Below are positions 24,968 to 31,079 of a stretch of DNA of 34,940 nucleotides, one piece after another. The notes beneath the pieces are model-generated. The model searched no databases. It saw nothing but the letters and a program-made list of their open reading frames with translations, and was not told the origin of the DNA. How positions within the stretch are numbered: the first letter of the stretch is position 1; each line of letters begins with the position of its first letter. The stretch is from the IMG/VR virus record IMGVR_UViG_3300033145_003410, positions 1-34,940 of that record; one strand, given 5' to 3'. The stretch is from a virus. Position numbers and translations under genes: made by a program.

Positions 24968-25136
24968 GCCGAGAAAGAAGCCGGACCCGCCTATCGTGTT
25001 CAAGGTTGACCCGAAGGGCGCGAAGGTCATACAAGGGATGGCCGTGGTCTATAAGCTGGAACGTGGCCGCTACCTGATAGACTTCAGGGTGAACGGCAAG
25101 ATAATAGAAGCGGAGATAGACGATGAGGGCGAGTGA
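24951..25136 (+). CDS. Small basic protein, unknown function
   Basis: A 61-residue protein starting inside the end of the phosphoesterase gene, with GGAAAGG 8 nt upstream of ATG 24951. The N-terminus is strongly basic (MATRRKPRKKPD), the middle beta-like (GMAVVYKLERGRYLIDF), and the C-terminus acidic. A nucleic-acid-binding role is possible from the basic tail. Overlaps the next gene by 14 bp. Confidence 0.65.
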   Translation: MATRRKPRKKPDPPIVFKVDPKGAKVIQGMAVVYKLERGRYLIDFRVNGKIIEAEIDDEGE

Positions 25137-25497
25137 AGGGCCCCTGAATCTGAAGCAAATGTACGGCGACAAGTACCGAGTCGAACTCGACGGAGCCGCA
25201 CAAAGCGCATGGCATCTCTGGGTGCTGTGTAAATTCGGCCATATCTACCCGTATTCCGGCAAGCTACTGGCCTATTTCTGTGAGAGTGGCGGTATTAGGG
25301 CCAAGTTGAAGCGAGATCACCCCGAAATAGAGTGCCCGCAATGGGGTGATGACGGCGTGGCGGTATTTCTGTTCACGCCGGATCAGTTTGGTATAATCGC
25401 CGAATATGCCAAACCAAAGAAGAGGCGGAAACTATCGGCAGAACACAAAGCGAAACTGCTTGAGGCGAGCCGTGACCACCAGTTTTCAGCTCGATAG
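25123..25497 (+). CDS. Unknown protein, last gene of the rightward arm
   Basis: A 124-residue protein with an AGATAGACG purine stretch upstream of ATG 25123. The N-terminal part (LNLKQMYGDKYRVELD, then WHLWVLCKFGHIYPYSG) looks like a compact alpha/beta domain; the C-terminus is a basic helix (KPKKRRKLSAEHKAKLLEAS). No recognised catalytic motif. It is the last rightward gene before the 429-bp non-coding convergence region. The basic tail may bind nucleic acid; function unknown. Confidence 0.65.
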   Translation: MRASEGPLNLKQMYGDKYRVELDGAAQSAWHLWVLCKFGHIYPYSGKLLAYFCESGGIRAKLKRDHPEIECPQWGDDGVAVFLFTPDQFGIIAEYAKPKKRRKLSAEHKAKLLEASRDHQFSAR

Positions 25498-25606
25498 TAC
25501 GGTTGTTAAGTCCCCGTGTGTGCGACTGAGCGCATTTCTCTCGAAATATGATACGTAGGACGGGTAAACCTTGATCGTCGCTTAGAATCGCTCTAATTGA
25601 ATTGAG

Positions 25607-25629
25607 ATTCCTGTTTGCTACGCAGGGAT
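25607..25629. other. Hairpin in the convergence region
   Basis: ATTCCTG pairs with CAGGGAT (7 bp, one G-U) around a 9-nt loop. No T-run follows directly (ACTGATTC). Possible processing stem at the 3' end of rightward transcripts. Confidence 0.4.
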
Positions 25630-25660
25630 ACTGATTCAAAATATAATCCCATTAAAGGTC

Positions 25661-25713
25661 CCACCCCGGTGACAAGCGGCCACGGGTCACTTCCGAGAGG
25701 ATAGCCGGGGTGG
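25661..25713 (+). ncRNA. Candidate structured RNA, three-way junction
   Basis: A perfect 9-bp closing stem, CCACCCCGG (25661-25669) with CCGGGGTGG (25705-25713), encloses two hairpins: GTGAC/GTCAC (25669-25673 with 25686-25690, one base shared with the outer stem) and TCC/GGA closing a GAGA tetraloop of GNRA type (25692-25701). It is followed by TCATTATTT. It could be an elaborate terminator for rightward genes or an independent RNA. The core does not match hammerhead ribozymes or tRNA. Confidence 0.4.
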
Positions 25714-25817
25714 TCATTATTTCAGAATCAGCACACCCCCCGATTCAATTAACATGCATATTGTGAATCCGTTCAACGATAATTCCCTTATACGGGTAGT
25801 TTCGTATATCAAATAAA

Positions 25818-25845
25818 AGCCCCGGCCAATGGATTAACCGGGGCT
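25818..25845 (-). terminator. Terminator, strongest for leftward transcription
   Basis: AGCCCCGG (25818-25825) and CCGGGGCT (25838-25845) form a perfect 8-bp stem with a 12-nt loop. Read leftward, the stem is followed by TTTTATTTGAT, a good U-tract; read rightward it is followed by ATTCTTT, weaker. It therefore ends the minus-arm operon and may also stop rightward transcripts. Confidence 0.85.
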
Positions 25846-25904
25846 ATTCTTTGCGTAGGTTAGAAAGATAAACTCAATCGAGATTAGCTATATGGGGCCT
25901 TTCT

Positions 25905-25916
25905 GTCGCATGCGAC
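25905..25916. other. 12-bp perfect palindrome
   Basis: GTCGCATGCGAC, 10 bp beyond the stop codon of the first leftward gene. As RNA it would make a short stem; as DNA it could bind a dimeric protein. No T-run adjoins it leftward. Confidence 0.4.
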
Positions 25917-25926
25917 TCTTTAAGGG

Positions 25927-26805
25927 TTATTCTTTGTCTTCTTTTTCTCGCCGGGCCAGACACTTCTGGGCGGCGGCGACAAACTCCGGGTCTTTTAGGT
26001 GTGTCTCAAAGAACCAGAGCATCAGTTCGGGTTCGCCGAGTTTGAGTCCGTAAGGCCCCTTGCCGTATCCGGCAAAAGCCTCCACGACCGCGACCTCATT
26101 TTCGCCGAGGGTCTTGTTCTTTTCAAGCATCGCCTTCAGGATCGGGTTCAGCTTTTCGGGTGTTTCGTCTGGGTACGTTGCCATCTTCTCTGTCCTTTCG
26201 TTATCGTTGGGTTTGATCGGTTTCAAATAGAATGCGCCGGGCATGCCGGCAAATTCGTGGACGGCGCACCGTTGCCCATGACTTATTATCGACTCGCCAC
26301 GGCTCACCATTTCCCGAAAGTGTGCGACGCCCGATTCCCTTAAGGTGGGGACCTTCTTAAACACGGGCTTCTTCGCCAGTATGGAGGCGAGTTCATCGTC
26401 CGGTGGGTTATTGTTGGTTGGTAGATTTGCTGGATCAACACCGAAGCCGTCCGTGACGGTCCCCGTTTTGGGGTCATACCTCGCCCAATAAACGCCGCCG
26501 TCACAAGAAAACGGCCATACCTCAAACATGGGCTTCTTCTCGTCCGGTGGGTTACGGTAGTACGACTGGGTAAATCGACTAAAGCGTAAGTCGCCCTCGA
26601 ACTCGATGTTGTCCCAGCCGGAGCCGTAAGGTTCGAGGCTGTACCACGAGGTCTCTACGTACAACGGCAGGCGAGCACGTTCACCCTTGTCTGTGCTGGT
26701 GTCTATGACGGCAGAGCCCCCGGTTACGTTGATTATTTTATAGCTGCGTTGCTTAAAGTAGACCCACAGCCCGATTGTCTTCTTGGGGTCTTTAGGTGCT
26801 CTCAT
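25927..26805 (-). CDS. Unknown protein with a possible internal in-frame start
   Basis: A 292-residue protein, start ATG at 26805 preceded by GAGGTG. The N-terminal 65 residues are beta-rich (TIGLWVYFKQRSYKIINV), the middle is aromatic- and Pro-rich (FTQSYYRNPPDE, WPFSCDGGVYWARYD), and the C-terminal 85 residues are helical (KLNPILKAMLEKNKTLG, ELMLWFFETHLKDPEF). At the joint, GAAAGGACAGAAG precedes an in-frame ATG at 26184, a good ribosome site that could produce an 85-residue C-terminal protein. It may be a fusion of two genes or a gene with nested products. No family recognised. It is the last gene of the leftward operon. Confidence 0.65.
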   Translation of the reverse strand: MRAPKDPKKTIGLWVYFKQRSYKIINVTGGSAVIDTSTDKGERARLPLYVETSWYSLEPYGSGWDNIEFEGDLRFSRFTQSYYRNPPDEKKPMFEVWPFSCDGGVYWARYDPKTGTVTDGFGVDPANLPTNNNPPDDELASILAKKPVFKKVPTLRESGVAHFREMVSRGESIISHGQRCAVHEFAGMPGAFYLKPIKPNDNERTEKMATYPDETPEKLNPILKAMLEKNKTLGENEVAVVEAFAGYGKGPYGLKLGEPELMLWFFETHLKDPEFVAAAQKCLARREKEDKE

Positions 26806-26813
26806 ACATCACC

Positions 26814-27233
26814 TCAAAACGGCACGTCGTCGAGGTCATTGTTGCCCACCGGCGGTGCTGACGGTGGCTGTGTGCTCGGCGCAGTCCCGTTACCAGGCGA
26901 GTCCGATTTGTTGCCGACAAACTGGAAACTCTGGACCACAATCTCACTGATGTAGCCCTTAGTCCCATCCTTTTTCTCGTAGGATCGGTTAGCTATCCGG
27001 CCCTCGATGTAAACCTGCTGGCCCTTGACCAGATGTTCGGCCATGACCTCGGCTTGTTTGCCCCACGCGACAATGTTGTGCCATGTGGTCGCCTCGTTCT
27101 TGTTGCCGTCTTGCCCCGTCCATCGCTCGGTTGTGGCGATACTGAAGTTACAGACAGCCTTACCTGCGGGCGTGTACTTCAGTACGGGGTCTTTGCCAAG
27201 ATTTCCCATGATGATGGCTTTGTTTACGCTCAT
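26814..27233 (-). CDS. ssb: Single-stranded DNA-binding protein
   Basis: A 139-residue OB-fold SSB. It starts at ATG 27233 after GGAGAAAAC; an in-frame ATG 45 nt earlier lies inside the preceding gene. The opening NKAIIMGNLGKDPVLKYTP, the middle TTWHNIVAWGKQAEVMAEH and GQQVYIEGRIANRSYEKKDG are hallmark SSB segments. A Pro/Ser/Gly-rich linker leads to the acidic tip DLDDVPF, matching the bacterial C-terminal peptide that recruits repair and replication proteins. The conserved tip suggests it can engage host SSB partners. It coats ssDNA during phage replication and recombination. Confidence 0.96.
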   Translation of the reverse strand: MSVNKAIIMGNLGKDPVLKYTPAGKAVCNFSIATTERWTGQDGNKNEATTWHNIVAWGKQAEVMAEHLVKGQQVYIEGRIANRSYEKKDGTKGYISEIVVQSFQFVGNKSDSPGNGTAPSTQPPSAPPVGNNDLDDVPF

Positions 27234-27424
27234 GTTTTCTCCTGTTCTTTCGGTTGTCTTGATTGGTAGAATATACATCCGAAGTCGGCACGGACCCGCT
27301 GGTAGCCGCCGTAGTGTGTTGTGCGGATGCTTACGGAGTAGTTTCGGCAGTCACCGTGCGGTAGCCTACGGGGGAAGATGGTGTTCTCGCGCACCCACCA
27401 CTTGCAGGTTCGACACGTATTCAT
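27230..27424 (-). CDS. Four-cysteine microprotein, paralogue of the gene at 28074-28262
   Basis: A 64-residue protein starting MNTCRTCKWW, with cysteines at 4, 7, 26 and 50 (CxxC, then GDC and FGC), a probable small zinc site. The gene at 28074-28262 has the same start (MNTCRTCRWW), spacing and FGC-x-F ending. CxxCxWW microproteins are common in phages but have no assigned function. It is coupled by ATGA overlaps to the ligase upstream and to ssb downstream. Ends in Glu-Lys-Thr because its last codons are the ribosome site of ssb. Confidence 0.75.
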   Translation of the reverse strand: MNTCRTCKWWVRENTIFPRRLPHGDCRNYSVSIRTTHYGGYQRVRADFGCIFYQSRQPKEQEKT

Positions 27425-28077
27425 GTTTTTTCCTTTACCATATCTTCAGGGAAATCCCTGTGTTTGATCTTTGTGATGATCCGGTTGCCCATCCTATTGA
27501 AAAGTTCAACGGCGGGGCGCAGCACAAGGCCCTCCGCCTGACAGTCGCCGACCTTAGACTGGAACCCAACCCGCGCAAAAGATATGCAGTCCCACAGGCT
27601 GCCCCGACATATCTCCGGGACAGTCTCGATGTGTAGCTTCGCCGCTATATCCTCCACATTCGACCGCTCAAGCCACACATCACCAACCCGCACGTCGAAT
27701 AGGATAAAATTAACACCGTCGGGGTCGTACAGTTTGCCGACCTTCTGGATTTTGTTGCCGTACCCCTCGCCGTACAGACAAACATCGTGATCGAAGTGCT
27801 CCGCGAATCGTTCGACGGGGAGATCGACCTCAAGTTGGCGGAGTAGAAATGTTGGGACGCTTGAATCGTCAGACTTGCCCGCGAACCTAACCATTGGTTT
27901 GGGATCAACGGTGTACATTACCCTAATGTTTGTTCCGTCCACCTTTTCTGTGGCTACCCATATATTACTACACAGATAACCGAACTCTGGCATGGAAAAC
28001 TCACCGTAAATAACCGTCTTGAAGTTGTTGGCCCCATCGCGGTTAAATACGGTTTGGATTTTGGGGTACTTCTTCAT
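27421..28077 (-). CDS. Rnl2-like RNA/DNA ligase (nucleotidyltransferase)
   Basis: A 218-residue ligase. The adenylation motif I is EKVDGTN with nucleophile K45 (KxDG at 45-48). Downstream are LYGEGYGNKIQK (101-112) and NFILFDVRV (123-131) for motifs III/IIIa, AEGLVLRP (181-188) for motif IV and ITKIKHRDF (201-209) for motif V. It would seal nicks in RNA or RNA/DNA hybrids, as T4 Rnl2 does. It lacks a large C-terminal domain, like compact phage ligases. It is flanked by two paralogous Cys microproteins with the same start/stop cassettes, suggesting a unit assembled by duplication. Nucleic-acid preference is not determinable here. Confidence 0.85.
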   Translation of the reverse strand: MKKYPKIQTVFNRDGANNFKTVIYGEFSMPEFGYLCSNIWVATEKVDGTNIRVMYTVDPKPMVRFAGKSDDSSVPTFLLRQLEVDLPVERFAEHFDHDVCLYGEGYGNKIQKVGKLYDPDGVNFILFDVRVGDVWLERSNVEDIAAKLHIETVPEICRGSLWDCISFARVGFQSKVGDCQAEGLVLRPAVELFNRMGNRIITKIKHRDFPEDMVKEKT

Positions 28078-28262
28078 GTTTTCTCCTTCTTATCTTTCAA
28101 CGGTTCGTGGAATCGGCAGCCAAAGTTCTTGCGGGTATGGAACAAGTCGCCAGCAGGGAGTACCTTTTCTGCCGCGGGGTCGCTATGGCAATTGCCCCAC
28201 GCACCGCCAGATACTGGCGTATAGCACGGCTCCCACCACCTGCACGTCCGGCACGTATTCAT
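28074..28262 (-). CDS. Four-cysteine microprotein, paralogue of the gene at 27230-27424
   Basis: A 62-residue protein from ATG 28262 (GAGGAGAAAAC upstream; an earlier in-frame start lies inside the neighbour). It shares MNTCRTC(R/K)WW, the GNC/GDC turn and the FGC-x-F end with the gene on the other side of the ligase; extra Cys at 13. Likely a zinc microdomain; function unknown. Ends in Glu-Lys-Thr like its neighbours. Confidence 0.75.
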   Translation of the reverse strand: MNTCRTCRWWEPCYTPVSGGAWGNCHSDPAAEKVLPAGDLFHTRKNFGCRFHEPLKDKKEKT

Positions 28263-28840
28263 GTTTTCTCCTCGTGAATTGGATAGATTTCGTCTAACGC
28301 GGCGGCGATGTCCCAATGTGTCCCACTGCCTATATGCACCTTGGACAGCGGCTTACGCACCTCGCTACATTCATTCAACCGGATTGATTTCTTGTCACTT
28401 AGCGACTCAATGGTTTTCCACTCAGCCCAGTCAAACAACCACAACCGATACAGTCGCTTGCGGTTGATGTACTCCGGTGTAATGTCGGCGGCAGATAGTT
28501 GTTTTTCGGTGTATCCGTTAATCGGCAACACTTGACCGATAGCGACAACCGCCAGCCAGCCCGTTGACGCGGCGCGCGCCAAGCACTCCATTTGCTCGTC
28601 CGTTACTTTGTCAAACGGGAATCCGCCGAGTGACTTATGGAGTTTCCATTCGATAGCGAACGGCTTGTCTTTTAATCCGCCAAAGGTATCAACAAACCGT
28701 TTCTTGCCCGCGAACTTCGAGTTGCCCATCCACGAAACGGGTACGTCGGAATACTTCTCGTACCAGAACGGGATACCAACCGCCTCGCAATAAGTAGTCA
28801 TGTCGCCCATGAACGCCGTGATTAGGTCGCGCTCTTTCAT
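28259..28840 (-). CDS. PD-(D/E)xK nuclease, RecU/Holliday-junction-resolvase-like
   Basis: A 193-residue protein, ATG 28840 preceded by AAGGAAGTG. The candidate active site is D51 (KRFVDTFGG) followed by E64-W-K66 (FAIEWKLHKS), then a RecU-type continuation: phenylalanine-rich FPFDKVTDEQMECL with Gln83 and a hydrophobic strand GWLAVVAIG (94-102). RecU-like phage enzymes resolve four-way junctions during replication or packaging. Being next to ligase and SSB supports DNA recombination. A restriction-like or VRR-NUC nuclease is the alternative. Confidence 0.7.
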   Translation of the reverse strand: MKERDLITAFMGDMTTYCEAVGIPFWYEKYSDVPVSWMGNSKFAGKKRFVDTFGGLKDKPFAIEWKLHKSLGGFPFDKVTDEQMECLARAASTGWLAVVAIGQVLPINGYTEKQLSAADITPEYINRKRLYRLWLFDWAEWKTIESLSDKKSIRLNECSEVRKPLSKVHIGSGTHWDIAAALDEIYPIHEEKT

Positions 28841-28864
28841 TATCGCACTTCCTTACGTCTCGAA

Positions 28865-29221
28865 TTAGTCATCCAGTGACTCCAGCTTGTTGTTGATCTC
28901 GGTCATTAAACCACGGTAAATCTTACTACACGCCGTGAACTGATCCGCGAGATCATCGCCGATCATCTTGGCTAAATCATGCGTGGCGCAGTGAATGCAC
29001 CGTTCACCACCACGGGCCGGATACCTGCCACATACTGAGCACATGGCCATCGTATGTAACCCCGGCTCTGTGTTTCGCCTGATGTCCCTCATCGCCTGCT
29101 CTGCTTGTTCTCGCTTAGTCATTGTCCGGCTCCTCTTGGTCGACAGCGATAAACCGTTACCGGAAGACATGATAGCCACCTTAACCACCGATAAAACGGC
29201 GTTGTTGTCGACATCAGTCAT
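28865..29221 (-). CDS. Zinc-ribbon protein with two candidate starts
   Basis: 118 residues from ATG 29221 (ATGA overlap with the methyltransferase) or 85 residues from ATG 29122, where GAGGAG lies 8 nt upstream. Both starts sit in the same 17-bp sequence. The shorter form begins MTKREQAEQAMRDIRR and contains a CSVCG...CIHC zinc ribbon (C28, C31, C42, C45), then a helical tail. The extra 33 residues of the long form (MTDVDNNAVLSVVKVAIM) look less conserved in character, so the short form may be the original gene. Function unknown; DNA or RNA binding is plausible. Confidence 0.65.
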   Translation of the reverse strand: MTDVDNNAVLSVVKVAIMSSGNGLSLSTKRSRTMTKREQAEQAMRDIRRNTEPGLHTMAMCSVCGRYPARGGERCIHCATHDLAKMIGDDLADQFTACSKIYRGLMTEINNKLESLDD

Positions 29222-29232
29222 TGTCCGGCTCC
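29117..29232 (-). repeat. 17-bp direct repeat containing two start sites
   Basis: AGTCATTGTCCGGCTCC on the + strand at 29117-29133 and again at 29216-29232, 99 bp apart. Read leftward each copy is GGAGCCGGACAATGACT: a ribosome site plus ATG. The interval is a multiple of three, so both ATGs are in one frame. Confidence 0.8.
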
Positions 29233-29901
29233 CACATTGAATAATTCTCCTTGTCTCAATCTATCTTCAGCGATTTTGCAATAAGATTCATTTATTTCAA
29301 TACCGATATACTTCCGGCCAAGTTGTTTGGCGGCGACGCAAGTGGTGCCGGAACCACAGAAGGGATCGAGGATGATGTCGGATTCGAGGCTACCGCGCAT
29401 AACCAGTTTAGACCAAAATCGTATCGGTTTTGAACATGGATGTTGTGGGCAAGACGGACGCTCGGTTACGGTATAGCTGCATGGTTGTATTGTTAGACCC
29501 ACTCGCGGGTCACGCCCATAGAAGAATATGGGCTGGCTATCGGCCCTGCCCCATTTCTGCATTCCACAAGTGGCCGGTTGATACATAACGCCAAATGAAT
29601 CGGGGTTTGGGTATTCGCACAGATTTATGGGGCCTGGCGTTAAGATACCCCTGCCATTGGCCTTAATTAACGACTCAACAAATGCGGGCACACAAACAGA
29701 CCGAACATATTGCGGAGAATCTTCGGTGGTTTCGTATCGTATTTTATGCGAACGGGATTTACCTATAGTACCGCTCGACTGACCCACCCCATATTGCGGG
29801 TCGGTCAGTATGAGGTCCACCGCCCTGTCGGGGATATGTTTCATCACCTCAAGGCAGTCACCGCAGATGATCTTGTTGATGAAATCGCCAGGCCAGTTCA
29901 A
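29218..29901 (-). CDS. DNA methyltransferase, N6-adenine or N4-cytosine, orphan
   Basis: A 227-residue enzyme starting at TTG 29901, 9 nt after AGGAGG. It shows catalytic motif IV as DPQYG (34-38, a variant of DPPY) near the N-terminus and the SAM-binding motif I as DPFCGSGTT (179-187) near the C-terminus, the order of beta-class enzymes; the short middle part would hold target recognition. The following GRKYIGIEIN is motif II. No restriction enzyme gene adjoins it, so it probably protects phage DNA from host restriction or marks it for regulation. The Gln in DPQY is unusual but occurs in some families. Confidence 0.88.
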   Translation of the reverse strand: MNWPGDFINKIICGDCLEVMKHIPDRAVDLILTDPQYGVGQSSGTIGKSRSHKIRYETTEDSPQYVRSVCVPAFVESLIKANGRGILTPGPINLCEYPNPDSFGVMYQPATCGMQKWGRADSQPIFFYGRDPRVGLTIQPCSYTVTERPSCPQHPCSKPIRFWSKLVMRGSLESDIILDPFCGSGTTCVAAKQLGRKYIGIEINESYCKIAEDRLRQGELFNVGAGQ

Positions 29902-29907
29902 TCCCCG

Positions 29908-30117
29908 CTACCTCCTATCCCGGCTTTCATCGGATACTTCCGGCTTCTCGGTGGTTAATGGGTGGTCTGGCGTCCAACAACCGACGATTTCATAGAAGTC
30001 GTAATCGATCCCCTCCTCTTCACACCAAACCTGTGCCTCTTTCTTTGTCTTGAATGTACCGATGACTTGTCGTGATCCATCGTCTTCCTTGTACTTGCAT
30101 TGACCGTTATAAGACAT
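29908..30117 (-). CDS. Short protein, paralogue of the gene at 31079-31276
   Basis: A 69-residue protein from ATG 30117, 9 nt after GGAGG. Residues 24-46 contain KEAQVWCEEEGIDYDFYEI, nearly repeated in the other gene as HDAQVWFEDEGMDYDYYEI. The pattern of a short strand, a helix (KKEAQVWCEEEG) and a second strand suggests a small alpha/beta domain. Its 3' end carries the ribosome site of the methyltransferase. Function unknown. Confidence 0.7.
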   Translation of the reverse strand: MSYNGQCKYKEDDGSRQVIGTFKTKKEAQVWCEEEGIDYDFYEIVGCWTPDHPLTTEKPEVSDESRDRR

Positions 30118-30131
30118 GAACTCATTCCTCC

Positions 30132-30230
30132 TTAATGCCATAGATTATAGCCCAGCCACAAGCCGCCACCGAACGACCATAGGGCCAACACAATACACCA
30201 TCGCATTACGATTTTCTGTCGGTAGTCCAT
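30132..30230 (-). CDS. 32-residue membrane microprotein
   Basis: ATG 30230 is preceded by AGAGGG with an 8-nt spacer and the frame ends at TAA 30132, just before the GGAGG of the next gene. The product has a basic start (MDYRQKIVMR) and one hydrophobic helix (WCIVLALWSFGGGLWLGY). The leader TGAGATTATGG is shared with the neighbouring membrane microprotein gene. Real expression is likely from spacing and ribosome site, but such short frames carry risk. Confidence 0.55.
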   Translation of the reverse strand: MDYRQKIVMRWCIVLALWSFGGGLWLGYNLWH

Positions 30231-30248
30231 AATCTCATCCCTCTAAAA

Positions 30249-30440
30249 TCATTTAGCTATGAGGAACATGATTCCGATGACAATCAGTACCCCGATTAGA
30301 ATACCAGCCGGAATCCAAATTGGCGATAGCACCCACCACCATGACCAATCAATGTAATCCGTCAGCTTCAAGCTGATAAACAGAACGGCCAATAAGCCAA
30401 TGAACCCGATGCCGCTTGACGAAAAACTACTACTTGCCAT
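30249..30440 (-). CDS. Two-helix membrane microprotein
   Basis: A 63-residue protein with GGAG 8 nt before ATG 30440. A Ser-rich start (MASSSFSSSG) leads into two membrane helices, about 11-27 and 37-62 (GILIGVLIVIGIMFLI), separated by a Trp-rich turn (YIDWSWWWVL). It could act as an antiholin, membrane depolariser or superinfection-exclusion peptide; nothing specific is shown. Starts 4 nt after the stop of the upstream gene. Confidence 0.65.
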   Translation of the reverse strand: MASSSFSSSGIGFIGLLAVLFISLKLTDYIDWSWWWVLSPIWIPAGILIGVLIVIGIMFLIAK

Positions 30441-30444
30441 AATC

Positions 30445-30891
30445 TCACTCCTTATCTGCTAACTTCTTTGTGGTTGTGCCTGTTTCGCTACGCTTCTCGG
30501 CGTCAAATTCGGCCTGCCTCTGGTCTGACGCCGCGTCGACAAGAATGTCGAATAGTCGCATCAGCTTGTTGTTGCAGGTAATGGCGCATGGCGGATAGAT
30601 CTTCTTGTCGGCGTAACCCATGACGGTTCCAATCCAGTACCGCTTGCTCATCATCCGTTCGGCGTACTCCGCCAAACGCTCAAGCACCCAGATAACATGC
30701 TCGTATGGCGGGCGCTCAGCCCTCCTCTCCGCATCCATCTCGTCGATGATCGCGGTAATGGCGATATCCATGTACGCAAACTCGTGAAGCTCTTCAGGGG
30801 AGTTCCCCTCAAGGTATAATTCACGACCGTCGGCATATTTCCTGAGCCATTCCCGAATGAACGGTGCCGCCCTCTGTCCGATGGTTTTCAT
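30445..30891 (-). CDS. Unknown helical protein
   Basis: A 148-residue protein from ATG 30891 with GAAAGGA 8 nt upstream; a GTG directly before it is also in frame. It is mostly helical (APFIREWLRKYADGREL, EHVIWVLERLAEYAERMMSK), with one Cys-containing turn (PPCAITCNNK). The C-terminus is charged and low-complexity (SETGTTTKKLADKE). It starts as TGATG overlapping the upstream stop. No family recognised. Confidence 0.65.
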   Translation of the reverse strand: MKTIGQRAAPFIREWLRKYADGRELYLEGNSPEELHEFAYMDIAITAIIDEMDAERRAERPPYEHVIWVLERLAEYAERMMSKRYWIGTVMGYADKKIYPPCAITCNNKLMRLFDILVDAASDQRQAEFDAEKRSETGTTTKKLADKE

Positions 30892-31079
30892 CACTTAATC
30901 CTTTCGTTAAGCATATCTACAATTTGCTGGAGAAACGCAACATCCTCTTGAAGTGTAATCTCAGTAGATTCATTCAAGTCAATATCGCATACTACAGTGG
31001 ATTCCCAGCCTACCCCTTTGATAAATTTTTCAATCGCCGCACGTTCACACCAAAGAAAAAGTCTATATCTTTTTCCCAT
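30891..31079 (-). CDS. Unknown small protein
   Basis: A 62-residue protein from ATG 31079 in a TGATG overlap; GTG 31082 is an alternative. No strong Shine-Dalgarno is seen, so coupling is likely. N-terminal beta-like (KRYRLFLWCERAAIEKF), then an acidic stretch and a C-terminal helix (LQQIVDMLNERIK). It is translated between two proteins joined by the same 20-bp junction. Function unknown. Confidence 0.65.
   Translation of the reverse strand: MGKRYRLFLWCERAAIEKFIKGVGWESTVVCDIDLNESTEITLQEDVAFLQQIVDMLNERIK

Larger units (their letters stand above)
25498..25926. other. Non-coding convergence region between the two arms
   Basis: 429 bp between the 3' ends of rightward and leftward genes, with no credible reading frame. 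It holds several inverted repeats: TGCG/CGCA (25521-25534) followed by TTTCTCT; ATTCCTG/CAGGGAT (25607-25629); the three-way fold at 25661-25713; GATTCA/TGAATC (25742-25769) around an ATGCAT palindrome; the terminator at 25818-25845; and GTCGCATGCGAC (25905-25916). The number of stems exceeds what two convergent terminators need. Confidence 0.7.

Noticed and set aside
25661-25713. Hammerhead ribozyme or tRNA
   Set aside because: The three-way junction lacks the CUGAUGA and GAAA core of hammerheads, and no tRNA T-arm, anticodon arm or CCA-like end is present.
27025-27636. Plus-strand frame of 203 codons across ssb and the ligase
   Set aside because: Antisense to ssb and ligase, whose motifs are unambiguous.
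28430-28446. Third copy of the leader repeat (AAACAACCACAA)
   Set aside because: Only 12 bases match, CCAT spacing is absent, and it lies inside the nuclease gene, so chance is the better explanation.
30468-30490. Reverse-strand copy of the leader repeat (TGTGGTTG then TTTCG)
   Set aside because: Interrupted match inside the coding end of the gene at 30445; likely chance.
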